Shown piece after piece: positions 16,691-24,239 of a stretch of 28,600 bases of DNA. Both the position numbers and the translations under genes were made by a program. The notes below the pieces were generated by a model. The model worked only from the letters and a program-made list of their open reading frames with translations, was not told the DNA's origin and made no database searches. Numbering within the stretch: position 1 is the stretch's first letter; the number at the start of each line of letters is the position of its first letter. Origin of the DNA: CAVURW01 sp963743595 (lineage in GTDB: Bacteria > Verrucomicrobiota > Verrucomicrobiia > Methylacidiphilales > UBA1321); the NCBI GenBank assembly GCA_963743595.1, contig CAVURW010000043.1, positions 1-28,600 on the forward strand, in the 5' to 3' direction.

Positions 16691-17557
16691 ATGTCTGATG
16701 CCAGACTCAGGCTCGCGGCTCGCCTCTCGGAGTTTACGGATTCAGATGCTCCGTTTCCACTGACTTTGCGAGGTTGGTATCAGTACGGTGATTCATTCGA
16801 TGGGCCTTGGCGAAGCTGTCCTGTGCGTTCAGAATTTACTCTGAAGATTTCTAACCTAGCTGCCCTCCAGTATGTTCTTACGGTCGACCCGGACATTCGA
16901 TTAGGGGACGCCAATCAACCCTTTCTAATTGGAAAGCGCGCTATTTGCTCCGATGGCGCGATGGACACTTCTGTCTTGAACGATTCATTGGTCGAATTTG
17001 AAAACTATGGAGCACTTTCGAAGCAGCTGTATTGGGCTTTCCCAGGAGCATATCGTTGGCAGACTTGCGAGCTTACGCAGGGGCTGACCCTGCTGGAGGC
17101 TTTGGCGAATGCGGGACCAAGCGCCGAAATTGAAGAATCGTCTCAACTGATCAAGATACGCTCCGGACGAATTCGCGGTAAGTCCGTTACTGTTTTAGAC
17201 GAAGGTCGTTTAAGTTACTCTGAAACCGAAACGAGCACAAAAACTGTCATGGTTCTCGATAAGACACGTGATTATCTCCTCCTAAACGTGACAGAATACA
17301 ACTACGATTTTAAGGAACGTAAAGATGTGGGAGTCAGTTCTTTTACAGAGGTAAAGCGCGCTCACGAATTGGCTTCCAGTCTTTGGTTACCAGCCGAGGT
17401 GGAGCACACACATTTCGATCTTGCGACCGGTGCGGTGCGCTATCGATATTATCTCTGCTACGAGTCGGTTGTCGAAGACGGTTCTCCTCACGACTACAAG
17501 TTGGATCACCCGCCTGAAGCCCATTTCCGAGACAATCGCCGTGCCCGCCGCTATTAG
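16691..17557 (+). CDS. Hypothetical protein
   Basis: This is a 288-residue protein that I cannot assign. It has no signal peptide or membrane segment. The second half looks like repeated beta-strands (KIRSGRIRGKSVTVLDEGRL, then TVMVLDKTRDYLLLNV, then SLWLPAEVEHTHFDLATG), reminiscent of periplasmic outer-membrane-lipoprotein-sorting or structural beta proteins in PVC bacteria. If so, the N-terminus may have lost its export signal. It ends with the basic stretch RDNRRARRY. The gene starts 42 bases behind gmd in the same direction. Confidence 0.6.
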   Translation: MSDARLRLAARLSEFTDSDAPFPLTLRGWYQYGDSFDGPWRSCPVRSEFTLKISNLAALQYVLTVDPDIRLGDANQPFLIGKRAICSDGAMDTSVLNDSLVEFENYGALSKQLYWAFPGAYRWQTCELTQGLTLLEALANAGPSAEIEESSQLIKIRSGRIRGKSVTVLDEGRLSYSETETSTKTVMVLDKTRDYLLLNVTEYNYDFKERKDVGVSSFTEVKRAHELASSLWLPAEVEHTHFDLATGAVRYRYYLCYESVVEDGSPHDYKLDHPPEAHFRDNRRARRY

Positions 17558-17655
17558 CAGGCATTTACTCCCTATAATTACTCGCGCCTGTACACTTATC
17601 TGTCTTGAGTTTACCTCGAAACAAAAGCCTATTATAGGGAATTAAGTACGTCCTA

Positions 17656-17826
17656 TTATGACAGATTCGGATCTTTCCAACCAGGATAATGATTCACAGT
17701 AGGATCAAAGGGCCAATAGTCTTTACCGAAATCGGAAGAGTAAAAGTTTTTTCTTCTATCATCAAAACCGTCGTAAACGTAAAAAGTCTGCGATACTGCT
17801 GCCGTGGAGGTTAGTTGCAGTTTCAC
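17656..17826 (-). CDS. Short hypothetical frame downstream of dnaN
   Basis: This is a 56-codon minus-strand frame that reads like real protein, with FYVYDGFDDRRKNFYSSDFG and then KDYWPFDPTVNHYPGWKD before TAA. A GTG at 17826 is preceded by a run of G that may serve as Shine-Dalgarno. It lies in the same frame as dnaN, 28 bases beyond its TAA. It could be a small gene, or the surviving end of a longer one. No family is recognised. Confidence 0.35.
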   Translation of the reverse strand: MKLQLTSTAAVSQTFYVYDGFDDRRKNFYSSDFGKDYWPFDPTVNHYPGWKDPNLS

Positions 17827-17853
17827 CCCCCAATTCGCCTCTGGGCGTATTTT

Positions 17854-18972
17854 TTACGAACTGCTGCCGGTGCTGTGAATGCGCATAGGCATGATCACGT
17901 ACAAGAACGGGCGATTGTACCGAATCACGCCGGGATTCATCTCGTCGATGAAATCGAAATAGACTTCGTCTGCCTCGATGTTCTTGAGCGGGTCCATGAG
18001 ATAATTCGGATTAAACGCCATCGCGAAGTCGTTGCCTTTGTAATTCACCGCGAGCGTCTCCCGCGCTTCACCCACTTCGGGGCTGTTGGCGGTGATATCG
18101 AGTGAGTTGCGGGTAAACGCTAAGCGCACGGAGGTCGATTTATCCTTTTCATTGGACAGAATCGAAACACGCCGAATGGCCTCATAGAAGGGCACGCGTT
18201 CGAGAATCACCCGTTCTTTGGCTTCAGCGGGCACCACCTTTTCGTACTTCGGGTAATCTCCTTCGATGAGCTTGGTGAACAAGAAAGTCTTACCGAGATC
18301 GAAGAAGACCTGGCTTTCCGTGAAGGTGATGTTCATCGGCGCTTCATCACCGAGAATCCGTTGCAATTCCGCGACTGCATTAGCCGGAACGATCAAATCG
18401 CCCGTAGAACCTTTCGGTAACTCGAGTTCCTGCTCGACGAGAGCCATCCGCTTTCCATCCGTGGCGACCATGGAGAGCTTTTCTTCTTTAAAGCTCATCA
18501 GCACGCCGTTCAAATTGTAGCGGGTCAAATCGACCGACATGGCGTAGGAGGTGCGCCGGAGCATATCGCGGAAGACGCCCTGGGTCATGCGCACGGTCAC
18601 TTCTGCTTGCGGTACGGGAAACGGCGGGAAATTCTCTTCAGGCAAACCCATTAACCGAAAGAAAGAGTTCCCGCTGGTGATGGAAGCCGAATGCTTGTTA
18701 TCGACGTCCACCGCGACTTCAGAAGCGGGAAGCTCCTTAATGATGCTGGCAAGTTTCTTCACGGGCAACGTCGTTGTGCCCGGCTTTATGACTTCGCACG
18801 GAATCCGAACGCGCAGGCCCATGTCGATGTCCGTAGTGGAAATAATCAACTCGTTGTTCTGCGCTTGGAGCAGCGTGTTGTTTAAGATCGGGAGCGTTGT
18901 TTTGCTTAAGACAATGTTTTGGACCACTTGCAGACCGGCGACGAACGCTTCACGCGATAACTTACATTTCAT
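17854..18972 (-). CDS. dnaN: DNA polymerase III beta sliding clamp
   Basis: The clamp encircles DNA and tethers polymerase III and repair factors. At 372 residues the three-domain length is normal. Motifs include LPILNNTLLQ near 28, LPVKKLASIIKELP near 70, MVATDGKRMALVE in domain 2, and the C-terminal YVIMPMR that forms part of the peptide-binding pocket. The gene is not next to dnaA or recF here. Its upstream region carries two perfect DnaA boxes, so initiator control is plausible. Confidence 0.96.
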   Translation of the reverse strand: MKCKLSREAFVAGLQVVQNIVLSKTTLPILNNTLLQAQNNELIISTTDIDMGLRVRIPCEVIKPGTTTLPVKKLASIIKELPASEVAVDVDNKHSASITSGNSFFRLMGLPEENFPPFPVPQAEVTVRMTQGVFRDMLRRTSYAMSVDLTRYNLNGVLMSFKEEKLSMVATDGKRMALVEQELELPKGSTGDLIVPANAVAELQRILGDEAPMNITFTESQVFFDLGKTFLFTKLIEGDYPKYEKVVPAEAKERVILERVPFYEAIRRVSILSNEKDKSTSVRLAFTRNSLDITANSPEVGEARETLAVNYKGNDFAMAFNPNYLMDPLKNIEADEVYFDFIDEMNPGVIRYNRPFLYVIMPMRIHSTGSSS

Positions 18973-19036
18973 GGTAAAAGAAGGTATTAAGAAGAAACGA
19001 GGGAAAACTCAATGGTTTATTCTTCGTATTATGGGT

Positions 19037-19045
19037 GTGAATAAG
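19037..19045 (-). promoter_or_regulatory. DnaA box (TTATTCACA, minus strand)
   Basis: TGTGAATAA on the plus strand is an exact TTATNCACA DnaA box on the minus strand. It lies 65 bases upstream of the dnaN start, near where the dnaN promoter should be. Confidence 0.6.
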
Positions 19046-19175
19046 TCCAAGAACTTCGAAAGCCGCTGTACGACAACGGATTCCGTGGGGTTCAGGACGT
19101 AGACAGGTCTGGGAATGGTTACCGATAGACCGGCTAAACTCAACGTTTTTCAGGCTGTTAGAAGCTATTGGCAAG

Positions 19176-19184
19176 TTATTCACA
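19176..19184 (+). promoter_or_regulatory. DnaA box (TTATTCACA, plus strand)
   Basis: This second exact box has the same 9-mer as the first in opposite orientation, 139 bases away. It lies 108 bases upstream of the rplY start. Confidence 0.6.
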
Positions 19185-19291
19185 ACTTTTAGGCTCAAAG
19201 GAAACAAAAGGAAGGGCTCAGACAGATAGGGCTTGACCACCGTCATTTTAGCAGGCAGTCTTGCCGGTTCAACGTTAATTGAATTTAGTCC

Positions 19292-20023
19292 ATGTCCAAA
19301 ACAATATCACTGCAGGTTTCTCCTCGGGCATCGCTGGGCCGCAACGCGGTTAAGGGTGTTCGTAAAGGAGGAAAAGTTCCCGGAATTATGTACGGGAAAA
19401 CAAAAGGGGGCGGAATCCATTCCAAACCGATCCAAGTCGATGCCCGTCTTCTCAAAAGCGTGCTTCATTCCTCCACAGGCGAAAACGTCCTGGTGGAAGT
19501 AGAAGTGCGGGACGATAAAGGGGAAAAGCTGGATCAACACCTCGCGCTTCTCACCGATGTGCAGCATCACCCTATCGAGGATTACATCATCCATGTGGAC
19601 TTGCATGAACTGGCCCAAGACGAATTGATGCACGCGGAAGTGCCCGTTCAATGTATTGGCGAGCCTGTGGGCATCAAAGTAGGCGGTGGCTTGCTCGAGA
19701 CCATGATGCGGACGATTCGCGTGACCTGTTTACCCAAGGATTTGCCTGGATTGATTACTGTGGACGTGACGTCGTTGAACGTCGGTGAGTCGGTTCACGT
19801 TCGTGAGCTGAAATTACCTGATGGAGTGACTGCGGCGAATCCGCCGGAATTGCCCGTGTTCACCTGCTTTGCACCTAAAGTAGAGACGGCTGAATCGATT
19901 GCCGCTGCTGCAGAAGTGAAGCAACCAGAAGTGATTAAGGAAAAGAAAGTTGACGAAAACGCAGCTCCTGCCGCTGGTGGTAAGGATGCTAAAGGAGGAA
20001 AGGCCGCTCCCGCCAAGAAATAG
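19292..20023 (+). CDS. rplY: 50S ribosomal protein L25 (general stress protein Ctc type)
   Basis: This 5S rRNA-binding ribosomal protein has 243 residues. The N-terminal L25 domain (about 1-95) includes GRNAVKGVRKGGKVPGIMYG and LTDVQHHPIEDYIIHVDLHE (in part). The C-terminal TL5/Ctc beta domain (about 100-190) includes VPVQCIGEPVGIKVGGG and LPDGVTAANPPE. A basic Ala/Lys/Gly tail (AAPAAGGKDAKGGKAAPAKK) follows. It heads the run rplY-pth-rpsF-ssb, a widespread bacterial order. Confidence 0.95.
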   Translation: MSKTISLQVSPRASLGRNAVKGVRKGGKVPGIMYGKTKGGGIHSKPIQVDARLLKSVLHSSTGENVLVEVEVRDDKGEKLDQHLALLTDVQHHPIEDYIIHVDLHELAQDELMHAEVPVQCIGEPVGIKVGGGLLETMMRTIRVTCLPKDLPGLITVDVTSLNVGESVHVRELKLPDGVTAANPPELPVFTCFAPKVETAESIAAAAEVKQPEVIKEKKVDENAAPAAGGKDAKGGKAAPAKK

Positions 20024-20050
20024 TGCTGAGTCACCACCCACGGGCTTTCC

Positions 20051-20641
20051 ATGGCTGAGCCGACTACCTACCCAGCCGTATTCGGGCTGGGAAATCCTGG
20101 CCCTAAGTATCAACTCACGCGGCATAATATCGGGTTTCTGATTTTAGACGCGTGGGCGCTGGACTTGGGATTAAAGTTTCAAGAAGAGCGCTCGTTCCAA
20201 TCGGAGTTTGTTCGGGTGCCGAATGGCCCGCGATTGATCAAACCGCTAACGTTTATGAATGGAAGTGGGGAGGCGGTAGGAAGTTGGGCACGAATGTATC
20301 AGTGGGAGCCAAAGCAAGTGCTCGTGGTGGTGGACGACGTGAATCTCGATCTAGGCCAAATTCGAATCCGTAGAAGCGGCTCCAGTGGCGGCCAAAACGG
20401 GTTGAAATCGATCGAGGCTCACCTGGGCACAGATCAATATCCGCGAATTCGTTGTGGCGTCGGGAAACAACCTCCCGCATGGGCTTTAGAACGGTGGGTT
20501 CTTTCCAAGTTTACGCCTGCGGAGGACGAAGCCGTTTTTAAATTGATCCAAACAGGGCGTCAAGCGATTGAGTGTTGCCTCACTGAGGGAATTGATGTAG
20601 CAATGAACAAGTACAACGGGAACTCGCCCACTTCTCCCTAG
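20051..20641 (+). CDS. pth: Peptidyl-tRNA hydrolase
   Basis: Pth recycles tRNA from stalled peptidyl-tRNA by hydrolysing the ester bond. The 196 residues contain GLGNPGPKY (12-20), the catalytic His25 in TRHNIGF, FMNGSGEAV (68-76), the Asp96 region in VVVDDVNLDLG, and GSSGGQNGLKSI near 115. All the expected catalytic residues are present. It starts 27 bases after rplY. Confidence 0.96.
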   Translation: MAEPTTYPAVFGLGNPGPKYQLTRHNIGFLILDAWALDLGLKFQEERSFQSEFVRVPNGPRLIKPLTFMNGSGEAVGSWARMYQWEPKQVLVVVDDVNLDLGQIRIRRSGSSGGQNGLKSIEAHLGTDQYPRIRCGVGKQPPAWALERWVLSKFTPAEDEAVFKLIQTGRQAIECCLTEGIDVAMNKYNGNSPTSP

Positions 20642-20667
20642 CTGTTTAGACGGGCCGTTTAGAATTT

Positions 20668-20964
20668 ATGAATAACTACGATGGAATGTATATCTTGGAT
20701 ATCCAAGGTAAAGATGAAGGTCTGAAAGAGGCGATTGATACGATTGAGAAAGAGATCATCGCACTCGGCGGACAGGTAAAGGGCACACAGAAAATGGATC
20801 GTCGCCGGTTTGAGCGTCAAGCTACGGATCTGGACAGCGGTTTCTACGTGAACATCCAGTTCTTGCTGAACGCCGATAAGGTGCTCGCTCTTCAAAGCAA
20901 ACTGAAGCTGAACGATATCGTTTTCCGTCAGTTCTATCTGAAGAAAGAACCGATCGACGCTTAG
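20668..20964 (+). CDS. rpsF: 30S ribosomal protein S6
   Basis: This 98-residue small-subunit protein binds S18 at the platform. It shows YDGMYILD at the start and the FYVNIQFLLNADKV strand-helix, with the usual beta-alpha-beta-beta-alpha-beta length. In many bacteria rpsF is followed by ssb and rpsR; here ssb follows but rpsR and rplI do not. Confidence 0.94.
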   Translation: MNNYDGMYILDIQGKDEGLKEAIDTIEKEIIALGGQVKGTQKMDRRRFERQATDLDSGFYVNIQFLLNADKVLALQSKLKLNDIVFRQFYLKKEPIDA

Positions 20965-20995
20965 TCAAAAAGCAGTAACCCAGGAGACGTTCACT

Positions 20996-21493
20996 ATGGC
21001 CGATTTAAACAAAGTTTTGCTCATTGGGAACCTCACCCGGGACCCTGAACTGCGCACCACGCCTAAGGGAAATCCGGTGGGCCAGCTGAGCCTGGCGGTG
21101 AACGAAACTTACCGCTCGCAAGATGGCACCAGCAAGGAAGTGGTGGTCTACGTGGATGTGGAGGTTTGGGGTCGCCAAGCCGAAACGTGCCAGCAATATT
21201 TAAAGAAGGGTCGCCCCGTCTTTATCGAGGGGCGGTTGCGCCTCGATCAATGGGAAACGGCGCAAGGCGAGAAGCGGCGCATGTTGAAGGTGCAGGCGGA
21301 TCGCGTGCAATTCCTGGGTGGTGGCCAAACGGGTACTGGCCGTTCATCCACAGAAGATCGCCCGGTGACGACTTCGGGTAGCACGGGGAACACCACGCGC
21401 GAGCGTCCTCCGACTCAAGGGCAAAACCGCCCCGCCCCAAGTCAATCCGAAGAAATGCCTCCCCTGCCGGATGACGACGATATTCCGTTTTAG
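20996..21493 (+). CDS. ssb: Single-stranded DNA-binding protein
   Basis: SSB coats single-stranded DNA during replication and repair. The 165 residues begin with the OB fold (about 1-110: LNKVLLIGNLTRDPELRTTP, VYVDVEVWGRQAETCQQYLK KG, RLRLDQWE). A disordered Gly/Thr/Gln/Pro-rich linker follows, and the acidic tip DDDDIPF recruits partners. A strong AGGAG (20982-20986) lies nine bases before the ATG; most neighbouring genes lack such a strong site. It is cotranscribed with rpsF (31-base gap). Confidence 0.96.
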   Translation: MADLNKVLLIGNLTRDPELRTTPKGNPVGQLSLAVNETYRSQDGTSKEVVVYVDVEVWGRQAETCQQYLKKGRPVFIEGRLRLDQWETAQGEKRRMLKVQADRVQFLGGGQTGTGRSSTEDRPVTTSGSTGNTTRERPPTQGQNRPAPSQSEEMPPLPDDDDIPF

Positions 21494-21554
21494 TCCTCAG
21501 CCACTCGCCAAGTGCGGTTGATTGTCTAAGGCCAAAACGATAGGATTTCGCTCT

Positions 21555-21824
21555 ATGGACTTTGCGGTGGTTTCTCTCTGCACGCTTTACGTGATGTTAA
21601 TCGGGACTTTCGCTTGGGGGATGCTTTGGGCAAGGGGATGGGGCATCACTCTCGTTGTGCTTTTTGTTTTGGTAGAAATTATCATACCGTTTGTGGAGGC
21701 TCACTCGGGCCACTATTTCCGAGTCATAATTTTCGCGACCGGCTTCTGTTACGGAGTCGTTCCGCTCATTCTTTTGTGGGTGAAAGAGCGTCGAGTGCGA
21801 ACTTTTCGTCTCTGGCAGGCTTGA
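21555..21824 (+). CDS. Hypothetical three-helix membrane protein
   Basis: From the ATG at 21555 this is an 89-residue protein of three hydrophobic helices (about 3-22, 27-45 and 50-75), ending with the basic tail KERRVRTFRLWQA. A TTG at 21522 would add 11 residues. The family is not recognised. It follows ssb in the same direction, where many genomes carry rplI or dnaB instead. It converges with the heptosyltransferase gene, one base from its stop. Confidence 0.6.
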   Translation: MDFAVVSLCTLYVMLIGTFAWGMLWARGWGITLVVLFVLVEIIIPFVEAHSGHYFRVIIFATGFCYGVVPLILLWVKERRVRTFRLWQA

Positions 21825-22901
21825 TCAAACGTTCTGCACTTCCACCGGCTGCAGCATCTCGTCCAGTGCCTGTTTCACCTCATCCACGGTAATCGAGGCT
21901 AAGCAATCGCGCGTGCCCTCCCAATCGCACAGGCGCTTGGCACCGTTGGCGTTGCAGATGCAGCTTTTCTGAAGAACCTTGCGTCTGACCTTCCAGGGAC
22001 CCCAGCTTCGGATACTCGTCGGTCCAAACAACGCGACTACGGGGGTCTGCACCGCTGCGGCGACGTGCATCGGGGCGGTATCGACCCCGAAAAAGAGGTC
22101 GGCCTGCTCCGTCAATGCGGCCAGCTGCATGAGGGTGCATGTGCCAGCCAGAAACGTCGGGCGGACCTTACACAAGTTGACCACCTTCTCGGCTGCCGCG
22201 CGCTCTTTGTCATTGGGTCCAGTCGTGACGATCAATCTCGCGCCTCTCTCCCGCTGAAGCCAGTCGATCGTAGCGGCCATCGATTCCGGCGACCACGATT
22301 TAAACAGCCAGCGCGAGACCGGATGCACCACCACTTTCGGGCCCTCCGTCCCGAACTTGGACCACTCCGCACTTGCCCAGGTTTTACCCGGTTCATCGAC
22401 CCGAAAGCGAAGGGGATGCACAGGCAAGTCGAGTCCGGCTTGGCGCAGCAAATGGTACGCGGTTTCCACCTCATGGAGATCCAACGTATCGGAGGAGATC
22501 GGCTTGTGGTAAATCCAGCGGCGGATATCCAGGCGTGTGGAGCGGTGTCCCACCCAGCCCCAGCGCTGGCCGCGCCCGCACAGAAGCGCGTACCACATCG
22601 CCCGCTCGCCCTCGGTCAAATTAATCGCCAAATCAAACGAGCTGCTTAACATCTTTAGGAAGAGCCCGATCTCATGCCCCAGCCGAGCCAGACCTTTTAG
22701 CCCGCGATCGAAGACGATGACCTCATCCACATCTGGATTATTTTCCAGCACACCTTCCGTCCCTTTGCAGACCACCATCACCAGGCGTGCGCCCGTAAAC
22801 TTCTCCTTAAGCGCCCGCAGAACCGGCGTCACCAGCAAGACATCGCCGATGTTTCGAAGCTTAAAAACGATGATTTTCTTAACCTTTTCCGATTCCATCA
22901 C
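21825..22901 (-). CDS. Glycosyltransferase family 9 (ADP-heptose:LPS heptosyltransferase type)
   Basis: The protein is predicted to add heptose (or a similar sugar) to the lipopolysaccharide core at the inner face of the cytoplasmic membrane. The 358 residues contain FKLRNIGDVLLVTPVLRAL (13-31), ENNPDVDEVIVFDR near 55, the VVHPVSRWLFKSW stretch, and the C-terminal GVDTAPMHVAAA followed by VALFGPTSIRSWGPW. The Cys-rich ending (CICNANGAKRLCDWEGTRDC L) is common in RfaQ/WaaF-like members. Its presence implies a Gram-negative, LPS-bearing cell. It is divergent from a GT4 gene across 130 bases. Confidence 0.92.
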   Translation of the reverse strand: MMESEKVKKIIVFKLRNIGDVLLVTPVLRALKEKFTGARLVMVVCKGTEGVLENNPDVDEVIVFDRGLKGLARLGHEIGLFLKMLSSSFDLAINLTEGERAMWYALLCGRGQRWGWVGHRSTRLDIRRWIYHKPISSDTLDLHEVETAYHLLRQAGLDLPVHPLRFRVDEPGKTWASAEWSKFGTEGPKVVVHPVSRWLFKSWSPESMAATIDWLQRERGARLIVTTGPNDKERAAAEKVVNLCKVRPTFLAGTCTLMQLAALTEQADLFFGVDTAPMHVAAAVQTPVVALFGPTSIRSWGPWKVRRKVLQKSCICNANGAKRLCDWEGTRDCLASITVDEVKQALDEMLQPVEVQNV

Positions 22902-23031
22902 ACGTGCGATCCTTTATATTGCCGCTTCCTTCAAATAAACCAAGCTTCTAAATACCTCGTATGATTTACTCTCAGTCGGATGATGGCAGGCTTATTCAAG
23001 GATTGACCGCGTGTGCAGCTGAAGTCGGCAT

Positions 23032-24159
23032 ATGAAACAGTGGCGCATTTTGCATTCGGAAGCTTCCCTGGGTTGGGGTGGGCAGGAGATGCGGGTTCTT
23101 ACGGAACTCGTCTGGATGCGTGCGCAGGGACACATGGTCTACCTGCTAGCGCCACCGAAATCGACCATCGCTCTAAAGGCGGAACAGGCCAAAATCACCG
23201 TCGTGCCCCTGCAGAGCTCACGGGCGTTTTTACCGCTGGGTGCAGTCACCGTCGCGATCTGGATGCTCCGGCACCAAATCAATATCGTCTGCACACACAG
23301 CTCTTTGGATGGCTGGATCGCGGGTCTCGCGGCGCGCCTGATCTTCATTCGCCTGCTCATCCGTTACCGGCATATCGAGATCGATTATCCAAATAAGTTT
23401 TGGTCTCGAGTCGCTTTTCGATTGCTCCCGCACTTCGTGATCACCACCAGCCAACGCATCGCCGATCGCCTACACACGGAACTGCAGGTTCCGAAATCGA
23501 AGCTGCATTGCATCGCTACAGGCGTCGATTTAAACAAATTCCGCTCGGATCTCCCGGATATTTTGCACGAGGAATTGAAACTCCCGGCGACCACACAGCT
23601 CGTCGGAATAGTCTCCGTATTGCGCAGTTGGAAAGGCCATCAGATTCTCTTGGAGGCGTGGAAGATTTTGATGGAAGCGCACCCGGAACTGGTCGGGACG
23701 ACCCACCTGGTCATAGCTGGAGATGGGCCGGGTCGCGATGAGCTTGCCAAGCGCGTGTCAGAGAATCCCTACGCAAAACACATCTCCTTAATCGGTCACA
23801 GATCCGACGTGCCCTCGGTCCTCGCCTCCCTTTCCATCGTTGTTTTGCCCTCGACTTCCCACGAAGGAATTCCTCAGATTATCCTGCAAGCTCAGGCGAT
23901 GGGACGTGCGATTATCGCGTCGGATATCGGTGGGATTCCCGAAGCGATTACGCATGATAAAACCGGGTACTTGGTACCGCCGAATAACCCGCACGCCCTC
24001 TCCGACGCACTGAACCTTTTGTTGAAATCGCCCGATCTCCGGGAACGGCTCGGCGATGCGTCCCGCTTAACCATCGTTGAAAATCATTCGCTTGATGCGA
24101 TGGGCATTCAGATTTTGAACCATTACCAAGAGCTGTACGAAAAGCGCCGGTGGTTTTAG
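23032..24159 (+). CDS. Glycosyltransferase family 4 (GT-B fold)
   Basis: This 375-residue retaining-type glycosyltransferase is probably for cell-surface polysaccharide or LPS core. The N-terminal acceptor domain starts LHSEASLGWGGQEMRVL (7-23). The donor domain carries ATGVDLNKF (162-170), SVLRSWKGH (195-203), VIAGDGPGR (227-235) and the motif HEGIPQIILQAQAMG (277-291). In the classical E-x7-E the second Glu is Gln here, a common variant. It is paired with the divergent GT9 gene. The stop overlaps that of a truncated minus-strand frame. Confidence 0.92.
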   Translation: MKQWRILHSEASLGWGGQEMRVLTELVWMRAQGHMVYLLAPPKSTIALKAEQAKITVVPLQSSRAFLPLGAVTVAIWMLRHQINIVCTHSSLDGWIAGLAARLIFIRLLIRYRHIEIDYPNKFWSRVAFRLLPHFVITTSQRIADRLHTELQVPKSKLHCIATGVDLNKFRSDLPDILHEELKLPATTQLVGIVSVLRSWKGHQILLEAWKILMEAHPELVGTTHLVIAGDGPGRDELAKRVSENPYAKHISLIGHRSDVPSVLASLSIVVLPSTSHEGIPQIILQAQAMGRAIIASDIGGIPEAITHDKTGYLVPPNNPHALSDALNLLLKSPDLRERLGDASRLTIVENHSLDAMGIQILNHYQELYEKRRWF

Positions 24160-24239
24160 CGAATCAGCTCCGGGTTATCGATCAGGTGCTCGAAGGGAAT
24201 CACTTGAATATCCGAGCGTCGAACCATGAAGTCCAAAAG
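24156..24239 (-). pseudogene. Truncated C-terminal end of a gene converging on the GT4
   Basis: This 27-codon open minus-strand frame has protein-like composition (RRSDIQVIPFEHLIDNPELI R, then TAA). It ends by overlapping the GT4 stop. The family is unknown. On its upstream side it is broken exactly where the protease gene begins (stop at 24240-24242), which suggests that a longer gene was cut here. Confidence 0.4.

Larger units (their letters stand above)
18973..19291. other. Intergenic region between dnaN and rplY
   Basis: This is a 319-base divergent region holding the promoters of dnaN and rplY. It contains an inverted pair of the 9-mer TTATTCACA (listed separately). The dnaN-proximal part is AT-rich; no Shine-Dalgarno is seen before rplY. 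I see no gene. Confidence 0.5.
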
